A DNA stretch of 64,000 nt from Crossiella cryophila. GTDB lineage: Bacteria > Actinomycetota > Actinomycetes > Mycobacteriales > Pseudonocardiaceae. Of the stretch, positions 26,627 to 36,004 are shown piece by piece. The DNA is taken from positions 2,728,001-2,792,000 of the forward strand of contig NZ_JACHMH010000001.1 of the NCBI RefSeq assembly GCF_014204915.1. The letters are read 5' to 3'. Both the position numbers and the translations under genes were made by a program. The stretch's first letter is position 1, and the number at the start of each line of letters is the position of its first letter. The notes below the pieces were generated by a model. That model had not been told where the DNA came from, ran no database searches, and worked only from the letters and a program-made list of their open reading frames with translations.

Positions 26627-27310
26627 ATGACTGCACACGCACCCACCACCGGCCGGCGGGCGACGGCACGGCTGTTGCGGCGCGTGCTGGCCGGGATCGT
26701 GCTGCTGCCCTTACTGATCGTCGGTGGCACCGCCTTCCGGGTGTGGCAGGTCGCTCGGCTGGACGACCGGTCCACCGCGGACATCGCCGTGGTGCTGGGC
26801 GCCGCGCAGTACGGCGGGCGGCCCTCCGATGTGCTGGAGGCGCGGCTGGCGCACGCCCAGCAGCTCTTCGAGCGCGGGGTGGCCAAGACCGTGGTGACCG
26901 TGGGCGGGCGCGGGCTTGGCGACACCTACACCGAGGCCGAGGCGGGGCAGCGGTGGCTGGTGGGCGATGAGACCAAGTCCGGCACGGCGAAGAAGGCCAT
27001 TCCCAAGGACAAGGTGGTCGCGGTCAACGAGGGCGCGGACACCCTCGGCAGCCTGCAGGCCGTGGCCAGGGAGGCGGAGAAACGCGGCTGGCACAGCGCG
27101 GTGATCGTCAGCGATCCCTGGCACTCGCTGCGGGCCCGCACCATGGCCGGGGACACTGGACTCGCCGCCTGGGCCTCGCCGACCCGGCGCGGGCCCATCG
27201 TGCAGACCAGGGAGACCCAGCTGCGCTACATCCTGCGGGAGACCGCGGGCGTGCTCTACTACCGGCTCACCCACACCTCCACCCACATGGCTGACAATGG
27301 TCTCGGCTGA
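26627..27310 (+). CDS. DUF218 (SanA/ElyC/YdcF-like) membrane-anchored protein
   Basis: A 227-residue protein with one N-terminal helix (about 20-40) and an extracytoplasmic DUF218 domain. Family features are the strand [30 protein letters not shown], the acidic [18 protein letters not shown] helix and [16 protein letters not shown]. SanA/ElyC proteins act in envelope integrity in other bacteria; the biochemical activity is unresolved. Its last 14 bases overlap the dgt start, so the two are co-transcribed. Confidence 0.82.
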   Translation: MTAHAPTTGRRATARLLRRVLAGIVLLPLLIVGGTAFRVWQVARLDDRSTADIAVVLGAAQYGGRPSDVLEARLAHAQQLFERGVAKTVVTVGGRGLGDTYTEAEAGQRWLVGDETKSGTAKKAIPKDKVVAVNEGADTLGSLQAVAREAEKRGWHSAVIVSDPWHSLRARTMAGDTGLAAWASPTRRGPIVQTRETQLRYILRETAGVLYYRLTHTSTHMADNGLG

Positions 27311-28565
27311 ACCGCACGGCTACTCCGCGCACGACACCGCGCGGCTGCTGCCCGAACCCGCCAAGCACGGCACCCTGGCCGAAGCCGAGACCGAGGCGCG
27401 CACGCCCTTCGCCAGGGACCGGGCCAGGGTGCTGCACTCCGCCGCGCTGCGCCGCCTGGCAGGCAAGACCCAGGTGGTCGGGCCGGGGGAGGGGGATGTG
27501 CCGCGCACCCGGCTCACCCACTCCCTGGAGGTCGCCCAGATCGGGCGGGGCATCGGCGGGGAACTGGGCTGCGATCCCGACATCGTCGACCTGGCCGGGC
27601 TGGCCCATGACATCGGCCACCCGCCGTTCGGGCACAACGGCGAACGCGCCCTCAACGCGCTGGCCGGGCCCTGCGGCGGGTTCGAGGGCAACGCGCAGAC
27701 CCTGCGCATCCTCACCCGGCTCGAACCCAAGGCGCTCGGACCGGACGGGCGCCAGTACGGGCTCAATCTGACCAGGGCCGCGCTGGACGCCGCGACCAAG
27801 TACCCGTGGCCGCGGCGGGAAGGCACCGTCAAGTTCGGGGTCTACGCCGACGACCTCCCGGTCTTCGGCTGGCTCCGGCAGGGCGCGCCCGCCGACGCGC
27901 AGTGCCTGGAAGCCCAGGTGATGGACTGGTCCGACGACGTCGCCTACTCGGTGCACGACGTGGAGGACGGGGTGCTCGCCGGACGCATCTCACTGCGCGC
28001 GCTGGGCAGCCCGGCCGAACGGCACGTCATCGCCGCGCTGGCCGCCGCGCACTTCAGCCACGAACCGGTGGAGGCGATCGAGGCCGCCGCCGACGGACTG
28101 CTGCGACTGCCCGCGGTGGCCGCGCTCGCCCGGCACGACTACGACGGCACCCTGGCCGACCAGGTCGCGCTGAAACAGCTCACCAGCGAACTGGTCGGAC
28201 GCTTCGCCTCCGCCGCGGTCACCGGCACCCGCAAGGCACACGGCACCGGAGCACTGCGCCGTTACGACGCCGACCTGGTCGTGCTGCCGCCGGTGGCCGC
28301 CGAGGTCGCGCTGCTCAAGGCGGTCGCGCTGCGGTACGTGATGAGCGATCCGGAACGACTGGCCGTGCAGATCCGGCAGCGGGAGCTGATCACCCAGCTC
28401 ACCGAGGCGCTCTGCCTGCGCGCGCCGGAGGCACTCGACCCCGCGTTCCGGCCGGCGTGGGCAGCCGCGGGTGACGACGCGGAGCGGCTGCGGGTGGTCA
28501 TCGACCAGGTCGCGCTGCTCACCGACGCCCAGGCGGTGAGCTGGCACCGGCGGCTGACCACCTGA
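27297..28565 (+). CDS. dgt: Deoxyguanosinetriphosphate triphosphohydrolase-like protein
   Basis: A 422-residue HD-domain dNTPase. The metal site is formed by His in [10 protein letters not shown], the HD pair in [16 protein letters not shown] and a later Asp in [16 protein letters not shown]. It hydrolyses dNTPs to deoxynucleoside and triphosphate, controlling nucleotide pools. The N-terminal [18 protein letters not shown] is typical of the family. The start overlaps the DUF218 gene. In mycobacteria dgt lies directly beside dnaG; here dnaG is 1.9 kb away, with an inserted ECF41 locus between. Confidence 0.93.
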   Translation: MVSAEPHGYSAHDTARLLPEPAKHGTLAEAETEARTPFARDRARVLHSAALRRLAGKTQVVGPGEGDVPRTRLTHSLEVAQIGRGIGGELGCDPDIVDLAGLAHDIGHPPFGHNGERALNALAGPCGGFEGNAQTLRILTRLEPKALGPDGRQYGLNLTRAALDAATKYPWPRREGTVKFGVYADDLPVFGWLRQGAPADAQCLEAQVMDWSDDVAYSVHDVEDGVLAGRISLRALGSPAERHVIAALAAAHFSHEPVEAIEAAADGLLRLPAVAALARHDYDGTLADQVALKQLTSELVGRFASAAVTGTRKAHGTGALRRYDADLVVLPPVAAEVALLKAVALRYVMSDPERLAVQIRQRELITQLTEALCLRAPEALDPAFRPAWAAAGDDAERLRVVIDQVALLTDAQAVSWHRRLTT

Positions 28566-28608
28566 ACGTCGTCAACCTACATTGACGATTTCTGGTTTAC
28601 TCGAGGTC

Positions 28609-28818
28609 ATGGGACTTCGAGAGGTACTGCGTGCGGTGTTCGGCCCGTTACGGCGCAAGGTGCCCGCGGGTGCCCCGCCCCGGCGGCGGGACGATCCGGG
28701 CGGCGCCGGGGTGCGCGAGCCCCGGCGGCCGCGTCCGCCCGGCCCGCTCAGCGGGGCCGCCGCAGCTGAGCCGCCCGCGCCGGCGCAGCGGGTGACGCTG
28801 CCCGATCCGCGTCGCTGA
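28609..28818 (+). CDS. Small Pro/Arg-rich hypothetical protein
   Basis: A possible 69-residue protein from ATG 28609: an amphipathic start (GLREVLRAVFGPLRRKV), then Pro/Arg/Ala-rich low-complexity sequence. GAGG lies only two bases before the ATG, which is poor spacing, so the call is weak. Upstream, CGTCAA and TTGACG (28570-28587) form a perfect 6-bp inverted repeat around six bases, which could be a regulator site. It may be a non-coding spacer. Confidence 0.3.
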   Translation: MGLREVLRAVFGPLRRKVPAGAPPRRRDDPGGAGVREPRRPRPPGPLSGAAAAEPPAPAQRVTLPDPRR

Positions 28819-28848
28819 GCAGTGGCGGGCCGTCGCTGAGCAGCGGCT

Positions 28849-28875
28849 TGTCACAGTGGGCGCGGGGTGCTCGTC
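28849..28875 (+). promoter_or_regulatory. ECF41-type promoter of the AhpD-like gene
   Basis: TGTCACA (28849-28855), then exactly 16 bases, then CGTC (28872-28875). This is the promoter consensus described for ECF41 sigma factors, and it lies 40 bp before the start of their usual target gene type. The cognate ECF41 sigma gene is the next gene. Confidence 0.75.
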
Positions 28876-28914
28876 CACCGTGGGACAGCGTCACCGACCC
28901 ACGGGGAGATCGTC

Positions 28915-29544
28915 GTGCCACGCATTCCCGCCCGCACCGTCGACCAGGCCGGCTGGTTCATCCGGCGCATGTACGGCTACGCGAAGAGGCGCTTCGGCGC
29001 GGTGCCCGAGCCGTTCGCGGTCCTGGCCCACCACCGGGGCCTGATGATCGCGGCCGCGCTCGCCGAGACCGCGGTGGAACGTGCCGCCAAGCACCTGCCG
29101 GACAACCTGGCCGACCTGGTGGTCTACCGGGTCGCCACCGAACTCGGCTGCTCCTGGTGCGTGGACTTCGGCACCATGTTGCAGCGGCACAAGGGCCTGG
29201 ACATCGAGCGGCTCCAGGAGATCCACGCCTACGCCGACTCGCCGCGGTTCACCGAGACCGAGAAACTCGCCATCGGCTACGCCGACGCGATCACCGCCAC
29301 GCCGGTGCGGGTCACCGACGAGCAGGTCGCCGAACTCCGGGAACGCCTGGGGGACAAGGGACTGATCGAACTCACCTACCTGATCACGGTGGAGAACCAG
29401 CGGGCCCGGTTCAACGACGCGCTGGGCATCCTCGACCAGGGCTTCACCTCCGGCGAAGCCTGCCGGGTGCCGCTGCCGGTCGCCCCGGCCGAGGCCGCCG
29501 CGACCGGGATCACCGCGACCGGGATCACCAGGGAACGTTCGTGA
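28915..29544 (+). CDS. AhpD-like carboxymuconolactone decarboxylase family protein
   Basis: A 209-residue all-helical protein. The redox motif ELGCSWCVDFGTM contains the CxxC of AhpD-type peroxidase/decarboxylase folds, with a His nine residues after the second Cys. GTG 28915 is preceded by GGGGAG at a good distance; an upstream in-frame codon is not. Carboxymuconolactone decarboxylase-like proteins are among the standard ECF41 targets, and the promoter fits. Its 3' end overlaps the convergent sigma gene by 20 bp. The substrate is unknown, probably a peroxide- or quinone-like stress molecule. Confidence 0.88.
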   Translation: MPRIPARTVDQAGWFIRRMYGYAKRRFGAVPEPFAVLAHHRGLMIAAALAETAVERAAKHLPDNLADLVVYRVATELGCSWCVDFGTMLQRHKGLDIERLQEIHAYADSPRFTETEKLAIGYADAITATPVRVTDEQVAELRERLGDKGLIELTYLITVENQRARFNDALGILDQGFTSGEACRVPLPVAPAEAAATGITATGITRERS

Positions 29545-30451
29545 GCTTGTCCGGATTCACCACGTCGTAGATCGCCACGATCCGCCCGTCCCGGACCGCC
29601 AGCGTGACCACCCGGCGGTCCACCGGGCGGTGCTCGTCGTCGCCCTCGGTCTGGGCCAGGAAGCCCAGATCGCCGTTGACCAGCATCGGGATCATGCCGG
29701 TGAACACCGAGTCCGCCCCGTACTTGTTCAGCAGGCCGAAGGCGAAGCGGGCGACCTTGTCCACACCGAACACCGGCCGCCGCGCGGTGCTGGCCTTGCC
29801 GCCGGAATCGCCGATGACCACCACGTCCGGGTGCAGCACCTTGAGCAACTCGTCCATGTCGCCGCTGGCCAGCGCCGCGGTGAACCGCTCAAGCACCGCC
29901 CGCTGCTCGGCCAGTTCGATCCGCGGCGGAGCGTCCGCCTCGCTCACCGCGCGCCGCGCCCGGGAAGCCAGCTGCCGGGCCGCCGCCGGGGTCGTACCCA
30001 GCGCGGTGGCGATCTCCGGGAACGGCACCCCGCACGCGTCGTGCAGCACGAAGGCCACCCGCTGCTCCGGGCTCAGCTCGTGCAGCACCACCATGGCCGC
30101 CATCCGCACACCGTCCTCGCGCACCGCGACATCCAGCGGATCCTCACTCGGCTGGGTGGTCAACGGCCGCACCACCGGCTCCGGCAGCCACGAGCCCACA
30201 TAGCTCTCCCGCTGGGCGCTGGCCGACTTGAGCCGGTCCAGGCAGATCCGCCCCACCACCGTGGTCAGCCAGCCCCGCAGATCGCGGATCTCCGCCCGCG
30301 CCGCGGCACTCTGCCCGGCCAGGCGCAGCCAGGCGTCCTGCACCGCGTCCTCGGCGTCGGCCCTGGTCCCGGTGATGCGGTAGGCGACCCCGATGAGGTG
30401 CCCGCGGTGCTCGCTGAACACCGTGGCCAGGGTCTCGTCGCTGACGGTCAC
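29525..30451 (-). CDS. sigJ: ECF41-family (SigJ-like) RNA polymerase sigma factor
   Basis: A 308-residue ECF sigma factor with a fused C-terminal regulator. Region 2 spans HRGHLIGVAYRITGTRADAEDAVQDAW and region 4 includes LSPEQRVAFVLHDACG and ATALGTTPAAARQLASRARR. The last ~110 residues are a SnoaL-like domain. Two ECF41 marks are present: a Gly-rich linker loop GDSGGK where DGPGG is usual, and NPDKL at the extreme C-terminus. This domain replaces an anti-sigma factor. GTG 30451 is the start. The target promoter is seen in front of the convergent AhpD-like gene. Confidence 0.9.
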   Translation of the reverse strand: MTVSDETLATVFSEHRGHLIGVAYRITGTRADAEDAVQDAWLRLAGQSAAARAEIRDLRGWLTTVVGRICLDRLKSASAQRESYVGSWLPEPVVRPLTTQPSEDPLDVAVREDGVRMAAMVVLHELSPEQRVAFVLHDACGVPFPEIATALGTTPAAARQLASRARRAVSEADAPPRIELAEQRAVLERFTAALASGDMDELLKVLHPDVVVIGDSGGKASTARRPVFGVDKVARFAFGLLNKYGADSVFTGMIPMLVNGDLGFLAQTEGDDEHRPVDRRVVTLAVRDGRIVAIYDVVNPDKLTNVPW

Positions 30452-30485
30452 ACGTCCATCCTGACGTACTCCTAGACTTGCCCTC

Positions 30486-32384
30486 GTGGCAGGACGAATC
30501 CGGGACAGCGACATAGCCGAGGTCCGTGATCGCTGCCGGATCGACATCGTGGTCGGCGAGTACGTCAACCTGGGCCGAGCCGGCGGTGGCACGCTGAAAG
30601 GGCTGTGCCCATTTCACGACGAGAAGACCGCGTCGTTCAACGTGCGACCCAGCAAGGGCACCTTCCACTGCTTCGGCTGCGGCGTCGGCGGCGACGTCAT
30701 CCAGTTCATCCAGCAGTACGAGCACATCGGCTTCGTCGAGGCGGTGGAGCGGCTGGCCGACGGCATCGGCTACCGGCTCACCTACACCGGCGGCGGCGCG
30801 ACCGTGCAGCGTGACCGGGGCACCAAGACCCGGATGCTGGAGGCGCACAAGGCGGCCGCCCAGTTCTACATGGAGCAGCTGCACACCCCCGATGCGGTCA
30901 AGGCCCGCGAGTTCCTCGCCGAACGCGGCTTCGACCAGGCCGCCGCGGACCGGTTCGGCTGCGGCTTCGCCCCCGCGGGCTGGGACCGGCTGACCAAACA
31001 CCTCATCGGCCGCGGCTTCGAGATGGACGAGCTGTACAAGTCCGGGCTGGCCAAGGAGGGCAGGCAGGGCCCGATCGACCGGTTCCACCGCAGGCTGCTG
31101 TGGCCGCTGAAGGACCTGGGCGGCGAGGTCGTCGGCTTCGGCGCCCGCCGGATCTTCCCGGACGACCCGATCGAGGCCAAGTACGTCAACACCAGCGAGA
31201 CCCCGATCTTCAAGAAGTCCCACGTGCTCTTCGGCATCGACCTGGCCAAACGGGAGATCGCCCGTCGGCACCAGGTGGTGGTGGTCGAGGGCTACACCGA
31301 CGTGATGGCCATGCACCTGTCCGACGTGCCCACCGCGGTCGCCTCCTGCGGCACCGCATTCGGCGCCGACCACATCTCGGTGCTGCGCAGGCTGCTGATG
31401 GACGACGACGCCTTCCGCGGCGAGGTGATCTTCACCTTCGACGGCGACGCGGCCGGGCAGAAAGCCGCGCTCAAGGCCTTCGACGACGAGCAGAAGTTCG
31501 CCGCGCAGACCTTCATCGCGATCGCCCCGGACGGCATGGACCCGTGCGAGCTGCGCCAGTCCAAGGGCGACATGTCCGTGCGGGACCTGGTCGCCCGGCG
31601 GCAACCGCTGTTCGCCTTCGCCATCCGCACCCTGCTCGCCGAGCAGAACCTGGAGACCGCCGAGGGCCGGGTGGAGGCACTGCGCCGCACCGTGCCGCTG
31701 ATCGCCCGGATCAAGGAGGTCGCGCTGCGGGATGAGTACGCGCGGCAGCTGGCGGGCTGGGTCGGCTGGGACGACATCCCCGGGGTGCTGCGGCGGGTCC
31801 GGGAGACCGCGGGCGGCAAGGCAGCCCCGGAGAAGACCCCGCGCCGCCGCCCGGTCGACCCGAACCAGGGCGCGCTCGCGGTGGAGGTCGAGGGACCGGC
31901 CCGGCCGTCCCCGCAGGACCCGCAGCTGCACTCCCAGCGCGAGGTGCTGAAATCGGCCATCCAGCTGCCCGGCATCGCCGGACCGGCCTACGACTCGATC
32001 TCCGAAGAGGCCTTCACCCACCCCGCCTACCTGGAACTGCACCAGGCGATCCTGGCCGCGGGCGGCACCTCCAGCGGCCTGTCCGGCGCGACCTTCGTGG
32101 ACGCGGTCGGCAAGCAGTGCAAGCACACCGTGGTCCGCTCGCTGATCACCGAGCTGTCGGTGGAGCCGCTGCGCACCCGCTCGGCCGAGGACCGGTACGT
32201 GCACGGGCTGATCGCCAACCTGCAGGCCAACCTGGTGGCCCGGCAGATCGCCGACATCAAGTCCAGGCTGCAACGCATCTCCCCGGTCACCGACGCCGAT
32301 GAGTACCGGTCGCTCTTCGGTGATCTGGTGGCCCTGGAGCAGTACCACAAGGGACTCCGCGAACAGGCGATGGGCGGCGTGTAG
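30486..32384 (+). CDS. dnaG: DNA primase
   Basis: A 632-residue replicative primase starting at GTG. The zinc domain has Cys41, His44, Cys62 and Cys65 (CPFH...CFGC). The catalytic core includes the GAR(R)IFPDDP and KYVNTSETPIF segments, and the TOPRIM domain has the EGYTDVMA motif at about 265 and FDGDAAG near 317. The C-terminal domain (about 480-632) contacts the helicase. Length is normal. It is divergent from the sigJ gene with 34 bp between starts and is followed without gap by a small gene. Confidence 0.97.
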   Translation: MAGRIRDSDIAEVRDRCRIDIVVGEYVNLGRAGGGTLKGLCPFHDEKTASFNVRPSKGTFHCFGCGVGGDVIQFIQQYEHIGFVEAVERLADGIGYRLTYTGGGATVQRDRGTKTRMLEAHKAAAQFYMEQLHTPDAVKAREFLAERGFDQAAADRFGCGFAPAGWDRLTKHLIGRGFEMDELYKSGLAKEGRQGPIDRFHRRLLWPLKDLGGEVVGFGARRIFPDDPIEAKYVNTSETPIFKKSHVLFGIDLAKREIARRHQVVVVEGYTDVMAMHLSDVPTAVASCGTAFGADHISVLRRLLMDDDAFRGEVIFTFDGDAAGQKAALKAFDDEQKFAAQTFIAIAPDGMDPCELRQSKGDMSVRDLVARRQPLFAFAIRTLLAEQNLETAEGRVEALRRTVPLIARIKEVALRDEYARQLAGWVGWDDIPGVLRRVRETAGGKAAPEKTPRRRPVDPNQGALAVEVEGPARPSPQDPQLHSQREVLKSAIQLPGIAGPAYDSISEEAFTHPAYLELHQAILAAGGTSSGLSGATFVDAVGKQCKHTVVRSLITELSVEPLRTRSAEDRYVHGLIANLQANLVARQIADIKSRLQRISPVTDADEYRSLFGDLVALEQYHKGLREQAMGGV

Positions 32385-32930
32385 ATGAGCTGGTGGCAAC
32401 GCTTCATCGAGAAGATCACCGGCGGCGTCCGGCTGCCCGAGGGCCTTCGGGTGCCGCTCACCGGTGAGGAACGGATCATGGCCGTGGCCGAGCTGGCCGG
32501 CGGCGGGCACCTGGTGGCGACCTCCTACGCGCTGGTCGTGGCCGAGGACGACGGGCAGCGGCGGATCTCCTGGCACCTGGTCAGCAAGGCGGTGTGGGGC
32601 AACGACGTGCTGGTGGTGACCGAGGCCGCCGAGCACGGCACCGCGGGCGAGGCGGTGCTGCTGGCCGACCTGCCGCCGCGGCGCTACCCGCTGGCCCAGC
32701 CGGCCAAGCTGCCCGACGTGGTGCACGCCAGGGTCACCGGCTCGATCCGGTCCACCCACCGGCACGAGCTGCCCGGCGGCGGCGCCTGGTTCGTCCAGCG
32801 CAAGATCCCCGGCCGCGACGGCGTGCAGCTCCAGGTGCGCGCCGATCCCGGCACGGACGAGGCGGCGGTGAGCGCGCTGGCCGCGGACGTGGCCCGCAAA
32901 CTCCGCGAGGCCCAGGCCAACGCCTTCTAG
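32385..32930 (+). CDS. Conserved actinobacterial protein following dnaG
   Basis: A 181-residue protein beginning at the base after the dnaG stop, so it is translated from the same message. It is rich in beta strands (GGGHLVATSYALVVAEDD, RRISWHLVSKAVWGNDVLVV), has no membrane helix and no catalytic motif. The pattern resembles a PH-like or Tubby-like single-domain fold, but I do not recognise it with certainty. A small gene in this position is conserved in many actinobacteria; its role is unknown. Confidence 0.7.
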   Translation: MSWWQRFIEKITGGVRLPEGLRVPLTGEERIMAVAELAGGGHLVATSYALVVAEDDGQRRISWHLVSKAVWGNDVLVVTEAAEHGTAGEAVLLADLPPRRYPLAQPAKLPDVVHARVTGSIRSTHRHELPGGGAWFVQRKIPGRDGVQLQVRADPGTDEAAVSALAADVARKLREAQANAF

Positions 32931-33030
32931 AACACCGTCTGGCAGAACACACCCGCACCCTCTTCCGGCCGCCTCGCTCGCGCCATAAAGTACGTACGTA
33001 CGGTTTGCTAAGCGAGCTGGAGGCTGTCCC

Positions 33031-33792
33031 ATGTGGGATCCGACCACCTACCTGGCCTTCGCCGGCCACCGCGAACGCCCGTTCCACGACCTGCTCGCCC
33101 GGGTCGGCGCCACCGACCCCCGCCAGGTCGTCGACCTGGGCTGCGGCCCCGGCCAGCTGACCCCGGTGCTGTCCCACCGCTGGCCCGCGGCCAAGATCAC
33201 CGCGCTGGACTCCTCGGCCGAGATGGTCGAGGCCGCCAGGGCCGCCGGGATCGACGCCGCGCTCACCGACGTGCGGGACTGGCAGCCCGACCCGGACACC
33301 GACGTGGTGGTCTGCAACGCCGTGCTGCAGTGGGTCACCGGCCACCTCGACCTGCTGCCCGCCTGGCTGGACCGCCTGCCCACCGGCGCCTGGTTCGCCT
33401 TCCAGGTGCCCGGCAACTTCGCCGAGCACAGCCACACCATCCCGCGCGGCATCGCCGAGAGCCCGGCCTGGCGGGACACCCTGGGCGGCACGTTCCGCCC
33501 GGTGGACGCGGTGCCCCGGCCCGAGGTCTACGCGGGTGTGCTCGCCGAGGCAGGCTTCGCCGCCGACGTCTGGGAGACCACCTACCTGCACGAGTTGCGC
33601 GGCGCCGACCCGGTGCTGAACTGGATCAGCGGCACCGCCCTGCGCCCCGTTCGCGCCGCCCTGGACGAGACCCGCTGGCAGGAGTTCACCGCCGAACTGG
33701 CGCCCCGGCTGCGCGCCGCCTACCCCGCCCACGGCGAGGACGTCACCTGGTTCCCGATGCGCCGGATCTTCGCCGTGGGCCACAAGAAATGA
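33031..33792 (+). CDS. tam: Trans-aconitate 2-methyltransferase
   Basis: A 253-residue class I SAM-dependent methyltransferase. Motif I is VDLGCGPGQLTPVL, then KITALDSSAEMVEAA, and the NAVLQWV and WFAFQVPGNF segments follow; the latter is diagnostic of the Tam family. It methylates trans-aconitate, an inhibitor of the citric acid cycle. CTGGAGG precedes ATG 33031. Upstream is a perfect palindrome GTACGTACGTAC (32990-33001) that could be a TetR-type operator. Confidence 0.87.
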   Translation: MWDPTTYLAFAGHRERPFHDLLARVGATDPRQVVDLGCGPGQLTPVLSHRWPAAKITALDSSAEMVEAARAAGIDAALTDVRDWQPDPDTDVVVCNAVLQWVTGHLDLLPAWLDRLPTGAWFAFQVPGNFAEHSHTIPRGIAESPAWRDTLGGTFRPVDAVPRPEVYAGVLAEAGFAADVWETTYLHELRGADPVLNWISGTALRPVRAALDETRWQEFTAELAPRLRAAYPAHGEDVTWFPMRRIFAVGHKK

Positions 33793-33802
33793 CCCGCGGT
33801 GG

Positions 33803-34087
33803 CTACGGCGCCGTCGCGGCCGGCGTCGCCGCCGGGGGAGACTCGGCGCGCACCCGCTGACGATCCACTTCGGACACCACCGTCTCGCCCAGCCCGGTCA
33901 CCACATCCCGAGGACTCCGCCGCCCCAGCCACTCGTCGATCTTGGCCCGCCCCGCTCCCGCGGCTCCTTGCACGGCCGGGTGACCCACCAACCGGTGATA
34001 CATCCGGACCAGACCGTCGTACCGCTCCCGCCCCGCCCGAGTCCCGAGTACGTACCCCACCGCAACCCCCAACGCGAACCTGATCAT
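33803..34087 (-). CDS. YtxH-like small membrane protein
   Basis: A 94-residue protein. Its N-terminal helix MIRFALGVAVGYVLGTRAGRERYD is typical of YtxH-domain stress proteins, with the Gly-rich GYxLGxRAGRERY signature. A soluble tail with amphipathic helices and a Pro/Ala-rich end follows. ATG 34087 is chosen because GAGAGGAG ends five bases upstream; GTG 34093 would place the ribosome site inside. Function in envelope stress is only inferred from the family. Confidence 0.75.
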   Translation of the reverse strand: MIRFALGVAVGYVLGTRAGRERYDGLVRMYHRLVGHPAVQGAAGAGRAKIDEWLGRRSPRDVVTGLGETVVSEVDRQRVRAESPPAATPAATAP

Positions 34088-34218
34088 GACCACTCCTCTC
34101 TGACCTGCACGAACACCCAGGCTCGCGGGGCGAAGATCCCTGGGAAGGGGGGTGGTGAAAACCGCTCCGCGGGGTGCGCTAAGGTATTACCCGTCAGGCA
34201 CCGCCGGACACATGCCAG

Positions 34219-34291
34219 TCCTCCGTAGCTCAACTGGCAGAGCATGCGACTGTTAATCGCAGGGTTGTTGGTTCGAGTCCAACCGGAGGAG
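34219..34291 (+). tRNA. tRNA-Asn (GTT)
   Basis: The acceptor stem TCCTCCG pairs with CGGAGGA (34284-34290) with discriminator G. The anticodon loop CTGTTAA is closed by TGCGA/TCGCA and carries GTT. The D arm TAGCTCAACTGGCAGAGCA and T arm GTTGGTTCGAGTCCAAC are standard. CCA is not encoded. Length 73 nt. Confidence 0.96.
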
Positions 34292-34415
34292 CTTCACCCC
34301 AGGTCATTGGCCTGGGGTTGTTTGCTTTTCAGGGCAAGTTGCCGGTCTGGGGTTTCTGGTGTGGGTGCCCGGAAACTGGGATGCCGGGTGGGGGCTGGGT
34401 TCGTAGGTTGCTGGC

Positions 34416-34952
34416 ATGGCGACGCAGGTGATTGTGCTCAATGGTGGGTCCAGCTCGGGGAAGTCCGGGATCGCTCGGTGTTTGCAGGCTGTGTTGCCTG
34501 AGCCCTGGTTGCTGGTGGGGGTGGACACGTTCATCGAGCTGTTGCCTGCGTCCTTGCGGGGTGGCTCCGGTGGGGTGGAGTTCGGGGCGGATGGGCAGGT
34601 TGTGGTGGGGGCGGGGTTTCGGGCGTTGGAGGACACCTGGGCCGCTGGGATCGCGGCCATGGTGCGGGCGGGGGCTCGGGTGATCATCGACGAGGTGTTG
34701 CTGGGGGGTGTGGAGGGGCAGCGGCGGTGGGGGGTGGCGCTGGCTGGGCTTGAGGTGTTGTGGGTGGGGGTTCGGTGTTCGGCTGAGGTCGCGGCTGGGC
34801 GGGAGATGGCTCGGGGGGATCGGATCGCGGGGATGGCGGTCGCGCAGGCCGAGTCGGTGCACCGGGGGGTGGTGTACGACCTTGAGGTGGACACCGTTGG
34901 GGTGGAGTCGGTGGTGTGTGCGCGGGTTATCGCGGGGTGGGTTCGGCGGTGA
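34416..34952 (+). CDS. Chloramphenicol 3-O-phosphotransferase-like kinase
   Basis: A 178-residue P-loop kinase of the chloramphenicol phosphotransferase family. The P-loop is [14 protein letters not shown], followed by [13 protein letters not shown] with the catalytic Asp, then the [10 protein letters not shown] and [10 protein letters not shown] strands and an Arg-rich lid ([14 protein letters not shown]). The enzyme phosphorylates the primary hydroxyl of chloramphenicol, though many relatives have unknown targets. The coding strand is strongly G-biased. It lies alone after tRNA-Asn, so it may be an acquired cassette. Confidence 0.83.
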   Translation: MATQVIVLNGGSSSGKSGIARCLQAVLPEPWLLVGVDTFIELLPASLRGGSGGVEFGADGQVVVGAGFRALEDTWAAGIAAMVRAGARVIIDEVLLGGVEGQRRWGVALAGLEVLWVGVRCSAEVAAGREMARGDRIAGMAVAQAESVHRGVVYDLEVDTVGVESVVCARVIAGWVRR

Positions 34953-35168
34953 GGGCGGGTTTTTTCTTGCGGTGATTGTTTGGGGGAAGTGGGGGTTGAC
35001 ACGGGTGGTGTTGGGGTGATTCGTGGGGGAAAGTTCCGGGGGTTGAAGTTTGCGTAGGTAAATGGGGTTGGGGGCTCTGGGGGGCCGGAATTGTCGGGGG
35101 GCGGCGATAGGGTTAACAGTAGTTCGACAGGCACGGAAGATGCAGGTCAGAGCTACTGGAGGTGGTGG

Positions 35169-35807
35169 ATGACGGCAGCGGAGACCGAGGTTCCCCAGGT
35201 GAAGCTTGGGGCGATCATCGACTTCGTGGTCAGTGGTCCGGGGTTGCAGACCAGGACGGTGGAGAACCTTCGGCGGATGTATCTCGACGAGGCCGCTCGG
35301 CCTTGGTTCTACTACGAGCCGATGGTCAATGGGATAAAGCGCGCGCTGGCCAGTGAAGAACCGGGGGAAGTGCTGGATTCAGTGGTGCGGCGGATTGACG
35401 ATCCGGCTAAGGCTGCGCATTTCCAAGAACTACGAGGGGGATTTCTGACATGGTTCGCGAAGGCACGGCCCGCGCTGGTTCCGGTCGGCGGCTCGGTGTG
35501 GCGGGGCAGCGACGGCGAGGTTGGGATCAGTCCGCACCTCGGGCTCACGCTCGGGACTGATCCTCGGCCGCACGCGGTCATGCTCTACCTGAAGAAGCCC
35601 GAGCTGACCCAGGCCGCGGCCAACATTCCACTGTGGATGGTCGAGCGGCAGCTCGCGGAGATCCTGCCAGGGGGGCGGGCGGCCATCCTGGACGTGCGCC
35701 GGGGCAAGTTGTTCCGGTTGCGCGCCAACGCCTCCCCGAAGCGGCTGGACGCCTCGGTGGCGGGGGCGCTGGCCAACTTCAGCACCATCTGGCAGGCCAT
35801 CGCCTAG
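35169..35807 (+). CDS. Conserved hypothetical actinobacterial protein
   Basis: A 212-residue soluble protein starting at ATG 35169, six bases after GGAGG; the upstream in-frame starts lack a ribosome site. It has an N-terminal helical half (FVVSGPGLQTRTVENLRRMYLDEA) and a beta-rich C-terminal half (PHAVMLYLKKPELTQAAANI, AAILDVRRGKLFRLRANA). No catalytic or membrane motif is seen and I do not recognise the family. It is followed by a hairpin terminator, so it is likely a single-gene transcript. Confidence 0.65.
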   Translation: MTAAETEVPQVKLGAIIDFVVSGPGLQTRTVENLRRMYLDEAARPWFYYEPMVNGIKRALASEEPGEVLDSVVRRIDDPAKAAHFQELRGGFLTWFAKARPALVPVGGSVWRGSDGEVGISPHLGLTLGTDPRPHAVMLYLKKPELTQAAANIPLWMVERQLAEILPGGRAAILDVRRGKLFRLRANASPKRLDASVAGALANFSTIWQAIA

Positions 35808-35830
35808 CCGGTTCGCGGCGACGGGGTCCT

Positions 35831-35860
35831 TCGCCGAGTCCGCCCCAGGGGACTCGGCGG
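35831..35860 (+). terminator. Hairpin terminator after the hypothetical gene
   Basis: GCCGAGTCC (35833-35841) and GGACTCGGC (35850-35858) form a perfect 9-bp stem with an 8-base loop, extended by flanking C-G and T-G pairs. It starts 24 bp after the stop codon and has no T-run. Confidence 0.65.
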
Positions 35861-36004
35861 GCCCGCCGCACCCCGGGTGCCGCGGAAAAAGTCGCGTACC
35901 CCTACGGATGTTCCCCCGGATTGTCCGGCGACCTCGCCCGACCGGAAGGTGCTGGCAGCGGCCGATTTCCCTGCCGACCGCCACCACCTCGCGGGAGGAA
36001 CACC

